The notes below the pieces were generated by a model. That model was not told the DNA's origin, searched no databases, and saw nothing but the letters and a program-made list of their open reading frames with translations. Below, one piece after another: positions 6,791-13,528 of a DNA stretch of 20,150 bases. Position 1 is the stretch's first letter, and each line of letters starts with the position of its first letter. Source of the DNA: an uncultured Collinsella sp. (GTDB lineage Bacteria > Actinomycetota > Coriobacteriia > Coriobacteriales > Coriobacteriaceae); NCBI GenBank assembly GCA_900551185.1, contig URVF01000008.1, forward strand, positions 1 to 20,150, written 5' to 3'. A program made the translations under genes and the position numbers.

Positions 6791-6873
6791 GTTTGCCTTG
6801 CATGGAGTCGAACCCGAAAGTGCGCGGAGCTGAGAATTCTACACCCTGATTCCCTTAGGGACAACACGGCTAA

Positions 6874-6919
6874 AGCCCCGTAAGCGTGTTCACCTTAGGG
6901 GAATCATGCTTACGGGGCT
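6874..6919 (-). terminator. Probable terminator of the flavoprotein gene
   Basis: AGCCCCGTAAGC (6874-6885) and GCTTACGGGGCT (6908-6919) form a 12-bp perfect stem with a 22-nt loop. On the minus strand it is followed only by TTTAG, a weak T-run. GATTCCC (6848-6854) can also pair with GGGAATC (6899-6905) inside the loop, so an alternative or pseudoknotted fold is possible. Confidence 0.65.
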
Positions 6920-6965
6920 CGATACATGTTGAGAAATTGTGATCAAACTCAAATTGAGATTCGAT

Positions 6966-8492
6966 TTAGTCTGCTCGATAGTGCGAACCCAGACTTTCGG
7001 TCCGCTCGCGCATGGCTTTGACCATCTCGGTTGCCAGCTTAATTTGCGATTGCAGGCGAGCGAGGGCTGCGATTTCGCTGTCCTGGGCGTTTTCCATACT
7101 CAAGGCTGCAGTCTCGGCCCTCAGGCCTTCAAGTTCCTGCAACGCTGCGGATAGGCCTGTCTCGGTGCGGTTGATCATGCAATACGCGCTCATCGTGTGC
7201 TTGAGGCTGCAAGTCAGGCGTTCTGCGTCTGCCCTGACAAGGCCGCGGTGGGGGAGCGCAGCATCCCTTGGGGCAGCCACTTTGAGAGTATTCAATGCCG
7301 TCCGAGCTGCGGAAGCGCCCGCGATGCGCCCAAATACGATGCCGTTGGCGCTCGACAGGCCTCCGATGCGATCGGCGCCGTGCATACCGCCTGTTGCCTC
7401 GCCACAGGCGTAGAGGCCCTCAACGCCCGTGTACGCAGTCTTGTCGATTTTGATGCCGCCATTGGCAGCGTGGGCATACATCGCCACGCGCATCTCGTCG
7501 GTCGGTGCGATGCCGTGCTCGTCTTGTAGCCAGGTGGCAAAGGTCTGCACAAACTCGGGGACGTCCTTGCGGGGGAAGTCGTAGTGGAGAGCCAGGCCTT
7601 CGGCACCCGCTTGATCGATGGCAAGATCGATGGCGCGGGAAGCCAGGCGCGAGGTGAAAGGACCATATCCGGAGCGTTGCTCAAGTAGATCGTCCATCTT
7701 GCCGTCGGTAATATCGACCGGCTGGTCGAACTTGACGTAACGCCAGGTCTTCTCGTTAAAGACAAGGTTGCGTTTGGGCTCAATGAAGCCGGGCATCATT
7801 TGCATGAACTCTATATTAGTAATGGACGCACCGTGCGCGAGCGCGATGGCCTGTGATGAGCTGAGTACGTCGGCGGAAGTGAGGCTGCGCTCGAACAGGC
7901 CGCCTGTGCCACCGGCTGCGATGATAGTGGCTTTAGTTGTAAAGGTCACGATGCACTCGTCTGTTTGGTTGTAGAGCACGGCGCCGGTAATCTTTCCGGT
8001 TGTGTCATCAACAAGGTCGATAAGTTCGTGGCGGGGGAGCAGGTGGATGCCGAGCGACTCGATCTGGGTCGTCAGAGCGTCCTCAAGGGGCTTGCGGGTG
8101 AGGCCGCGCCACATGCGTGTCTTGTGGTCAAAGCAGGGGATAAACTGCTTCTGCTGGGCGCTCTCGGCACTTTGCGGACGCTGGAGTTGGACGCCCAGAT
8201 CCTGCTCGAGCCAGTCAATCGCCTGAGGAATACCGTGGACAAACGTCTGGACGAGCGTAGGGTCGGCAACGCCGCCGCCCACGGCCTGGATGGTGTCGAT
8301 GAGGTCCTGCTCGTCGCCTTCGTCGACGGGGCCAATAAGGCCCAGGCCCCAGGTGCCCGGGAAAAAGCTCGATCCGCTCATGGTCTTGCCGGCGCTTGCG
8401 ATGGTAACGGTTGCGCCTGCACGAGCTGCTTCTATGGCGGCGCAAAGGCCTGCAATGCCCGATCCAATTACCAGTACATCAGTCGATTCCAT
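6966..8492 (-). CDS. FAD-dependent oxidoreductase of the fumarate reductase/succinate dehydrogenase/NadB flavoprotein superfamily
   Basis: This is a 508-residue flavoprotein. The N-terminal dinucleotide fold is VIGSGIAGLCAAIEAARAG (~8-26). A second FAD contact is IIAAGGTGGLF (~190-200), and the C-terminal FAD-binding block is ANGGIKID then GLYACGEATGGMHGADRIGG (~343-378). The arrangement matches FrdA/SdhA/NadB. However, the usual substrate motif EF.QFHPT is replaced by EFMQMMPG (228-235), so the conserved His-Pro-Thr is lost, although an Arg-containing SRLASRAID segment (281-289) remains. There is no signal peptide, heme or flavocytochrome domain, and no iron-sulfur or membrane subunit next door. 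It is probably cytosolic, with an unknown substrate; L-aspartate oxidase or true fumarate reductase activity is doubtful. ATG 8492 follows AAAGGAA. A terminator separates it from the upstream GGGtGRT gene. Confidence 0.85.
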   Translation of the reverse strand: MESTDVLVIGSGIAGLCAAIEAARAGATVTIASAGKTMSGSSFFPGTWGLGLIGPVDEGDEQDLIDTIQAVGGGVADPTLVQTFVHGIPQAIDWLEQDLGVQLQRPQSAESAQQKQFIPCFDHKTRMWRGLTRKPLEDALTTQIESLGIHLLPRHELIDLVDDTTGKITGAVLYNQTDECIVTFTTKATIIAAGGTGGLFERSLTSADVLSSSQAIALAHGASITNIEFMQMMPGFIEPKRNLVFNEKTWRYVKFDQPVDITDGKMDDLLEQRSGYGPFTSRLASRAIDLAIDQAGAEGLALHYDFPRKDVPEFVQTFATWLQDEHGIAPTDEMRVAMYAHAANGGIKIDKTAYTGVEGLYACGEATGGMHGADRIGGLSSANGIVFGRIAGASAARTALNTLKVAAPRDAALPHRGLVRADAERLTCSLKHTMSAYCMINRTETGLSAALQELEGLRAETAALSMENAQDSEIAALARLQSQIKLATEMVKAMRERTESLGSHYRAD

Positions 8493-8678
8493 CGGATTCC
8501 TTTCTCGTCCGGCGCATTGTCGCACGGGTGATCGGCAATGGGGCCGCAAAGACTCGGCAAATCGGTAAAGGGCAAATATGGCAGGTGGGCGTCATGGACG
8601 CTCTGACGCTCCATCTCATCACATCTCGTATTTCGTCCCAACTGATATATCGGCATTGGTGCCCTGCGACAGCGCAAA

Positions 8679-8712
8679 CAAAAAGAGCCGCTACCCGAGT
8701 GGATAGCGGCTC
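8679..8712 (-). terminator. Terminator of the scaffold/GGGtGRT operon
   Basis: On the minus strand GAGCCGCTA and TAGCGGCTC (8704-8712 and 8685-8693) pair, with one C-A mismatch and two further GC pairs above. The stem is followed by a T-run (complement of AAAA, 8681-8684, and CAAACA before it). It lies 36 bases after the GGGtGRT stop. Confidence 0.88.
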
Positions 8713-8747
8713 CAAAGCTCAACTATATGAGCATCGCGCGGGCGCGA

Positions 8748-9752
8748 TTAGGCCTTGAGGGCCTCCTCGACGGCGACAGCGCAGGCGACGGTGGCACCGA
8801 CCATGGGGTTGTTGCCCATGCCGATGAGACCCATCATGTCGACGTGCGCAGGCACGGAGGAAGAACCGGCGAACTGGGCGTCGGAGTGCATACGGCCCAT
8901 GGTGTCGGTCATGCCGTAAGAGGCAGGGCCGGCGCCCATGTTGTCCGGGTGCAGGGTACGGCCAGTGCCGCCACCAGAAGCGACGGAGAAGTACTTCTTG
9001 CCAGCCTCGAGGCGCTCCTTCTTGTAGGTGCCAGCGACGGGGTGCTGGAAGCGCGTGGGGTTGGTGGAGTTACCGGTGATCGAGATGTCGACGTTCTCGT
9101 GCCACATGATGGCAACGCCCTCGCGGACGTCGTCGGAGCCGTAGCAGTTAACGGCAGCGCGGGGACCATCGGAGTAGGGGATGGTCTCGACGACCTTGAG
9201 CTCGCCCGTGTAGTAGTCGAACTGGGTCTTCACGTAGGTGAAGCCGTTGATGCGGGCGATGATCTGAGCAGCGTCCTTGCCCAGACCGTTGAGGATAACG
9301 CGCAGCGGCTTCTTACGAGCCTTGTTGGCGTTCAGAGCCAGGCCGATAGCACCCTCAGCGGCAGCGAAGGACTCGTGGCCAGCCAGGAAGGCGAAGCACT
9401 CGGTGTCGTCGGAGAGCAGCATAGCGCCCAGGTTACCGTGGCCCAGACCGACCTTGCGGTCCTCGGCGACAGAGCCGGGAACGGTGAAGGCCTGGATGCC
9501 CTCGCCGATGATGGCGGCAGCCTCAGAAGCGGTCTTGGCGCCACGCTTGACAGCGAGAGCGCAGCCGAGGGTGTAGGCCCACTCGGCGTTCTGGAAGGCG
9601 ATGGACTGGGTGTTGTTGACGATCTCACGCGGGTTGAAGCCCTTGTCGGTGCAGATCTGCAGAGCTTCCTCGAGGGAGGCGATGCCGTTGTCGGCGAGGC
9701 ACTTGTTGATCTTGTCAGCGCGGCGCTCGTAACCTTCGAACGTAACAGTCAT
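8748..9752 (-). CDS. GGGtGRT protein (conserved, function unknown)
   Basis: This 334-residue protein carries the eponymous motif GGGTGRT at residues 260-266. The C-terminal block after it is strongly patterned: LHPDNMGAGPASYGMTD, then SSSVPAHVDMMGLIGMGNNP (~298-316). Earlier there is a glycine/histidine-rich segment VGLGHGNLGAMLLSDD (~101-116) and FLAGHESFAAAEGAIG (~122-137). It has six cysteines (18, 34, 64, 119, 203, 324) but no CxxC motif, no signal peptide and no membrane segment. The family name is only descriptive, and I know of no established activity. ATG 9752 is preceded by GGGAGGG. It starts 18 bases after the stop of the IscU-like scaffold gene and shares its terminator, so the two form one operon. 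That context suggests iron-sulfur or metal handling, which is inference. Confidence 0.9.
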   Translation of the reverse strand: MTVTFEGYERRADKINKCLADNGIASLEEALQICTDKGFNPREIVNNTQSIAFQNAEWAYTLGCALAVKRGAKTASEAAAIIGEGIQAFTVPGSVAEDRKVGLGHGNLGAMLLSDDTECFAFLAGHESFAAAEGAIGLALNANKARKKPLRVILNGLGKDAAQIIARINGFTYVKTQFDYYTGELKVVETIPYSDGPRAAVNCYGSDDVREGVAIMWHENVDISITGNSTNPTRFQHPVAGTYKKERLEAGKKYFSVASGGGTGRTLHPDNMGAGPASYGMTDTMGRMHSDAQFAGSSSVPAHVDMMGLIGMGNNPMVGATVACAVAVEEALKA

Positions 9753-9770
9753 AGTTATTTCCCTCCCTTT

Positions 9771-10505
9771 CTACTCGTGAACCGGGAACACGCTGGCGAC
9801 GGAGTGAGTCTCCTCGTCGGTGCGCGGGTCGATGTACTTGGCAGCGTTCTCCCACTGACCATAGTGGCCCATAGCGCCAGCGATGGCCTCCTCGGGGGTC
9901 TTGCCGGCCTTGACGGCGTCGGTGAACTTACCGAGGTTCAGGAACTCGAATGCGATGATCTCGTTCTTGTCGTTGAGAGCCATGCGGGTGACGTAGCCCT
10001 GAGCGAGCTCGAGGTAACGAGCGCCCTTGGCCTTGGTGCCGAACATGGTGCCGACCTGAGAGCGAAGGCCCTTGCCGAGGTCGTCGAGGGAGGCGCCCAC
10101 GGGCAGGCCGCCCTCGGAGAACGCGGTCTGGCTGCGGCCGTAAACGATCTGCAGGAAGATCTCGCGCATAGCAACGTTGATGGCGTCGCAGACGAGGTCG
10201 GTGTTGAGGGCCTCGAGGATGGTCTTACCGGGAAGGATCTCGGAAGCCATGGCGGCAGAGTGGGTCATGCCCGAGCAGCCGATGGTCTCAACGAGGGCCT
10301 CCTCGATGATGCCGTCCTTGACGTTCAGCGTGAGCTTGCAGGCGCCCTGCTGAGGTGCGCACCAACCCACACCGTGCGTAAGACCGGAGATGTCGGAAAT
10401 CTCCTTAGCCTGGACCCACTTGCCCTCCTCGGGGATGGGTGCGGGGCCGTGGTATGCACCCTTGGCAACGGGGCACATGTTCTCCACTTCCTGTGAGTAC
10501 TGCAT
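9771..10505 (-). CDS. IscU/NifU-like iron-sulfur scaffold-type protein paired with GGGtGRT
   Basis: This 244-residue protein starts at ATG 10505, preceded by GAGGAGAGG; an in-frame extension upstream has no such site. The first half resembles the U-type scaffold. GVGWCAPQQGACKLTLNV (~46-62) replaces the usual G.P.CGD..KL block. DGIIEEALVETIGCSGM (~64-80) matches DGIIEDA.F.T.GCG.A. LVCDAINVAMREI (~104-116) supplies a third cysteine position. Thus C49 or C56, C77 and C106 could hold a cluster. The canonical Asp after the first Cys is absent, unlike SufU (11776-12210) in this window. The second half (~125-244) has no counterpart in IscU and resembles nothing I recognise. A role with the downstream GGGtGRT protein is implied by the 18-base gap. 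Whether it assembles, stores or carries a cluster is unknown. Confidence 0.82.
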   Translation of the reverse strand: MQYSQEVENMCPVAKGAYHGPAPIPEEGKWVQAKEISDISGLTHGVGWCAPQQGACKLTLNVKDGIIEEALVETIGCSGMTHSAAMASEILPGKTILEALNTDLVCDAINVAMREIFLQIVYGRSQTAFSEGGLPVGASLDDLGKGLRSQVGTMFGTKAKGARYLELAQGYVTRMALNDKNEIIAFEFLNLGKFTDAVKAGKTPEEAIAGAMGHYGQWENAAKYIDPRTDEETHSVASVFPVHE

Positions 10506-10898
10506 GCCTCTCCTCTCTATCGTGTTGGCGTCCCGTCTGGGGGTCGTGGCTGGCGATTGCCGGGCGACCCTTCGAATGGGACATGACATGCAGCCCCTAT
10601 AATACCGCGAAATGCACGGAATATTCGGCGAACGGCTCAGTTTTCGTAGCGAGAAGCGCGGAACTTTCAATTGAAGCGATTTAAATGAGATGTATTCATC
10701 AGAAGTGCGTGTTCCATATTTATCGGTTTTGGTTATCTTGCGGAAACGGCGCATTGTCTGACCTGTGCAGCAGTGCCGTTCGCCGGTTGTTTGCCGCCAT
10801 TTGCTGGGCACAGATGCCATTTTGCGTGAATGTTTTGATGGCACGTTTCAATCGTGGTGTATTGGAAGGCGCAAGTTGATCCCGCTAAGGGGGGTGCC
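10506..10898. other. Divergent intergenic region between the scaffold operon and the Y1-like gene
   Basis: This ~390-base gap is locally richer in A+T than its neighbours. It holds ribosome binding sites at each end, TATAAT on the plus strand (10598-10603; TATTAT on the minus strand, 10599-10604), a 10-bp palindrome TTCAATTGAA (10666-10675) and a small inverted repeat TGCCAT/ATGGCA (10815-10820, 10838-10843). No -35 element fits either -10 well. TGGGACA at 10577-10583 matches half-sites near the Rrf2 gene. A 64-codon frame (10685-10879) has no ribosome binding site. No transposon end repeats were seen. Confidence 0.5.
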
Positions 10899-11699
10899 GT
10901 GCAGCGCGTTTGGAGAACGGTCACCGGCTTTTACCATGTTTCGGCCCGTGGCACCGGAAAACAGATCATCTTTGAGACCGATGACGACCGGTGGGAGTTT
11001 TTGGAGCTGATGCGCGACTGCTGCCGCGATGCCGGCGTGACGGTCGTGGCGTGGTGTCTCATGAGTGACTACGTGGATCTGGTGCTCTCGGACTATGAGG
11101 ACACGATGAGCGCGGCGATGCAACGTCTGCTTTTGACGTATGCTCGTCGGTTCAACAAGCGTACCGGACGCTCCGGACATTTATTCCAAAACCGCTTTGA
11201 CCGGCGCTCGCTCGACAGCGATCGATATTTGATGGCTGCTATTCGCTCCGTGCATGCCAATCCGCAGGAGGCGGGTATTGCTCTGATCGAGCGCTATCCG
11301 TGGAGCAGCTTTGCCGAGTATCTACGGGCCTATGACAACGATATGACGAGGGGATTTTGCGACCCTTCTTGTGTGCTTGAGCTTTTTGGTTCTGCCAAGA
11401 CCTTTATTGCCTATTCGCTTTCGACGCTCGACGACGGCGAGTCTGCGATGCCCGATCTGGAAGAGACGGAGTGGGAGCGGTACGCCTTTGCCGAAAAGTT
11501 GGCGAAGGGGCTCGGGGTTCCGCTCCACGGGGTTAAGGCCGCACCGTCGGCGCAGCGCAACATCGTTATTCTTGGCTTGCACGATGCCGGTTTTACGGTG
11601 CGTCAGATTGAGCGATATACGGGGGTTGGCAAAAGTACCGTTTCTCGCATTGTGCGCGCTTATGCGCAGGTGAACGCGGAGGCTGAGGGCTCGAAATAA
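10899..11699 (+). CDS. Y1-transposase-like (RAYT/IS200-type) protein with lost catalytic residues and a C-terminal HTH
   Basis: The chosen start is GTG 10899, with AAGGGGGG just upstream, giving 266 residues; a longer frame from GTG 10854 has no such site. The N-terminal ~140 residues follow the REP-associated tyrosine transposase pattern: GFYHVSARG (10-18), AWCLMSDYVDLVL (51-63), FNKRTGRSGHLFQNRF (85-100), DSDRYLMAAIRSVHANPQEAG (106-126), YPWSSFAEY (133-141). In active relatives the second block is MPNHVHLL; here the His-x-His is Tyr58-Val-Asp60. The last block is normally YIHLNP with the nucleophilic Tyr; here it is SVHANP (Ser117). Residues ~226-256 form a helix-turn-helix (LHDAGFTVRQIERYTGVGKS). 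It should bind nucleic acid but not cut it. The region 142-225 is unassigned. It stands alone and ends just before the suf terminator. Confidence 0.78.
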   Translation: MQRVWRTVTGFYHVSARGTGKQIIFETDDDRWEFLELMRDCCRDAGVTVVAWCLMSDYVDLVLSDYEDTMSAAMQRLLLTYARRFNKRTGRSGHLFQNRFDRRSLDSDRYLMAAIRSVHANPQEAGIALIERYPWSSFAEYLRAYDNDMTRGFCDPSCVLELFGSAKTFIAYSLSTLDDGESAMPDLEETEWERYAFAEKLAKGLGVPLHGVKAAPSAQRNIVILGLHDAGFTVRQIERYTGVGKSTVSRIVRAYAQVNAEAEGSK

Positions 11700-11705
11700 A
11701 GGCAG

Positions 11706-11747
11706 AAAAGAAAATGGCCGAATCGCGAAAGTTAAGCGATTCGGCCA
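11706..11747 (-). terminator. Terminator of the suf operon
   Basis: TGGCCGAATCGC (11715-11726) and GCGATTCGGCCA (11736-11747) form a 12-bp perfect stem with a 9-nt loop. On the minus strand it is followed by TTTTCTTTT. The plus side has only weak T content, so its main client is suf, though it may also stop the convergent Y1-like gene. Confidence 0.92.
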
Positions 11748-11775
11748 ACTGAATTCTTCAGATTTGAGACAACTA

Positions 11776-12210
11776 TTACTGATTATTTTGCCCCTCGAGC
11801 ATGCCGTCGAGGGTGCGCCAGGCGAGCTCGGCGCACTTGACGCGGGCGGGCATGTGCGAGATGTCCTGGAGCTGGGCGGCCTCGTCCAGGTCTTCCAGGT
11901 CCTCCTCGGAGAGCTTCTCGCCGCGGATCATGGCGAGGAAAAGCCCCGCCAAGCGACGTGCTTCCTCGACCGTCTCGCCGGTGATGAGGTCGGCCATGAT
12001 GTCGGCGCTGGCCTGGCTGATGGCGCAGCCGTGTCCGGTAAACGAGGCCTCCTCGATTACGTTGTTCTCGACACGCAGCTGCAGGGTGAGTTCGTCACCG
12101 CAGCTGGGGTTAATGCCGTCGTGCTCGTGCGTGGGGGCATCCATCTCGTACTTGTAGTCGGGGTGCGAGTTGTGCTCCATAAACGTGGTGGAGGTGTACA
12201 GATTACCCAT
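11776..12210 (-). CDS. sufU: SufU, zinc-dependent sulfurtransferase/scaffold of the SUF system
   Basis: This 144-residue protein accepts sulfur from the SufS cysteine persulfide and passes it to the SufBCD complex. Zinc ligands are visible: C37 and D39 in NPSCGDELTL, C62 in GHGCAISQAS, and C126 in RVKCAELAW. The insertion between the second and third cysteines (LAGLFLAMIRGE...LEDLDEAAQLQDISHMPARV) is typical of SufU versus IscU. ATG 12210 lies inside the 3' end of sufS (8-base overlap), pointing to translational coupling. It is the last gene of the operon, ending shortly before the terminator. A short His-containing N-terminus (HNSHPDYK, HEHDG) precedes the first ligand. Confidence 0.96.
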   Translation of the reverse strand: MGNLYTSTTFMEHNSHPDYKYEMDAPTHEHDGINPSCGDELTLQLRVENNVIEEASFTGHGCAISQASADIMADLITGETVEEARRLAGLFLAMIRGEKLSEEDLEDLDEAAQLQDISHMPARVKCAELAWRTLDGMLEGQNNQ

Positions 12211-13528
12211 TGAACGTGCTCCAAACGTGATGAAGGCCGGCGATGAACTTGTCGATATCGGCCTTGTCGTTGTAGAAGGCCACGCTGGCGCGGCAGCAGG
12301 CGAGGTTCTCGACGCCCAGCCAGGTGAGCAGCGGCTGCGCGCAGTGGTGGCCGGCGCGGATGCACACGCCGTCCATGTCCATAATGCTCGCGACGTCGTG
12401 CGGATGGATACCCTTGACGTTAAAGCTGACGACGCCGTGGTGGTTGTCCCAATAGATGGAGCCGATGATCTGGACAAAGTCGAGCTGCATGAGCTCGCCC
12501 ATCAGGTAGTGGACGAGTGCCTTCTCGCGGGCCTGGATGTTTTCGTAGCCCACCGTATTGACCAGGTAATCAAGCGCCGCGCCCGTGGCGAAGATGCCGG
12601 CGGCGTCCTGCGTGCCGGCCTCGAACTTCTCGGGGACGGGCGCCCAGACAGCGTCCTGCTCGGTGACCGAGTCGATCATCTCACCGCCGGTAAGCATGGG
12701 CGGCATGGCGTTGAGCAGGTCCATCTTGCCCCACAGCACGCCGATGCCCATGGGGCCCATGGCCTTGTGTGCGCTAAAGGCAAAGAAGTCGGCTCCCAGG
12801 TCGGCCACATCGACCGGCATGTGCGGCAGCGACTGCGCGCCGTCGACGACCAGATAGCCGCCGTACTTATGGACGAGCTTGCCGAGGTTCTTGACCGGGT
12901 TCTCGACGCCCAGCACGTTAGAAACCTGACCCACGGCCAGAATTTTGGTCTTGGGACCAACCTTGGTAAGAACCTCCTCGGTGGTGAGCTGGCCGGTCTT
13001 GGTGGGGTAGAGGTAGACGAGCTTGGCGCCGGTTTCGCGGCAGACCTGCTGCCACGGGATTAGGTTGGAGTGGTGCTCCATGATGGTGATGACGACCTCG
13101 TCACCGGGCTCGAGCACCGTGGGTGCAAAGCTCTTGGCGACCAGGTTGAGCGACTCGCTCGTGTTGCGGGTGAAGACGACCTCGTTGGCCTGGGCGGCGC
13201 CGATGAGGTCGGCGATCTGTTGGCGGACCTTCGCGATGGCGTCGGTGGCCTCGACGGACAGCGAGTACAGGCCGCGAAGGGGGTTGGCGTTCATACGCTG
13301 ATAGAAGTCGCGTTCGGCGTCGAGCACACAGGCAGGGCGCTGCGCGGTGGCGGCGCTATCGAGGAAGGCGATCTCGGGGTGCTGCTGGAACAGCGGGAAC
13401 TGGCCCTTGTAGGGGTTGGTCTCGATGTCCACAGTGGGCCAGCCGCGCGAAGCCTCGTCGCTGGCGTCGAGCTCCATGGGCTCGGGGGCAGTACAGGTGT
13501 CGCATTTAACGTGCTCGGTGTCGATCAT
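12203..13528 (-). CDS. sufS: SufS, group II cysteine desulfurase
   Basis: This 441-residue PLP enzyme converts cysteine to alanine and holds the sulfur as a persulfide for SufU. The Schiff-base lysine is K255 in FSAHKAMGPMGIG. H152 (MEHHSN) and D229 (VVDGAQS) contact the cofactor. The persulfide cysteine is C412, in the C-C-R-A-S context at 411-415. RAGHHCAQPL (391-400) is the conserved family block. The protein is about 35 residues longer than usual at the N-terminus (MIDTEHVKCDTCTAPEPMEL), and this extension includes a CDTC motif (9-12). The ATG overlaps the sufD stop codon as ATGA, and an upstream purine-rich GAGGAGCTCGC serves as ribosome binding site. The extension could bind metal or be a poorly conserved tail. 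Confidence 0.97.
   Translation of the reverse strand: MIDTEHVKCDTCTAPEPMELDASDEASRGWPTVDIETNPYKGQFPLFQQHPEIAFLDSAATAQRPACVLDAERDFYQRMNANPLRGLYSLSVEATDAIAKVRQQIADLIGAAQANEVVFTRNTSESLNLVAKSFAPTVLEPGDEVVITIMEHHSNLIPWQQVCRETGAKLVYLYPTKTGQLTTEEVLTKVGPKTKILAVGQVSNVLGVENPVKNLGKLVHKYGGYLVVDGAQSLPHMPVDVADLGADFFAFSAHKAMGPMGIGVLWGKMDLLNAMPPMLTGGEMIDSVTEQDAVWAPVPEKFEAGTQDAAGIFATGAALDYLVNTVGYENIQAREKALVHYLMGELMQLDFVQIIGSIYWDNHHGVVSFNVKGIHPHDVASIMDMDGVCIRAGHHCAQPLLTWLGVENLACCRASVAFYNDKADIDKFIAGLHHVWSTFNG

Larger units (their letters stand above)
6553..6836 (+). repeat. Tandem duplication of a tRNA-Lys 3' tail plus terminator module
   Basis: The last 19 bases of tRNA-Lys and its flank, GACCCCCTGACGGCCCACC (6553-6571), recur exactly at 6731-6749, 178 bases downstream. 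Each copy is followed by AAAG, a TTCG-loop terminator with a different stem sequence (6585-6614; 6762-6790), then a diverged tail. Both tails contain CATGG(G/A)GTCGAACCCG (6625-6640; 6801-6816) and end in GAGCTGAG. The tail element GGGGTCGAACCC (6628-6639) is the exact complement of the tRNA-Lys T-arm (6547-6558). The space between copies carries three small hairpins (6660-6675, 6693-6705, 6715-6729). No intact second tRNA exists. Confidence 0.85.
6570..6965. other. Non-coding stretch after tRNA-Lys
   Basis: This ~400-base gap has no credible gene. It holds the two terminators, the duplicated tRNA-tail module, three small hairpins in GC-rich sequence, and the inverted repeat that ends the minus-strand flavoprotein gene (6874-6919). 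Several short frames cross it but none has a ribosome binding site. Confidence 0.7.

Noticed and set aside
8727..10496. 589-codon plus-strand frame opposite the GGGtGRT and scaffold genes
   Set aside because: It is the longest frame in the window, but it spans two well-conserved minus-strand genes and their junction, is low in complexity, and has no ribosome binding site.
10685..10879. 64-codon frame upstream of the Y1-like gene
   Set aside because: No ribosome binding site and no similarity to anything known.
10506..11760. A complete insertion sequence around the Y1-like gene
   Set aside because: No paired terminal hairpins, no target duplication and no catalytic residues; the downstream palindrome is the suf terminator.
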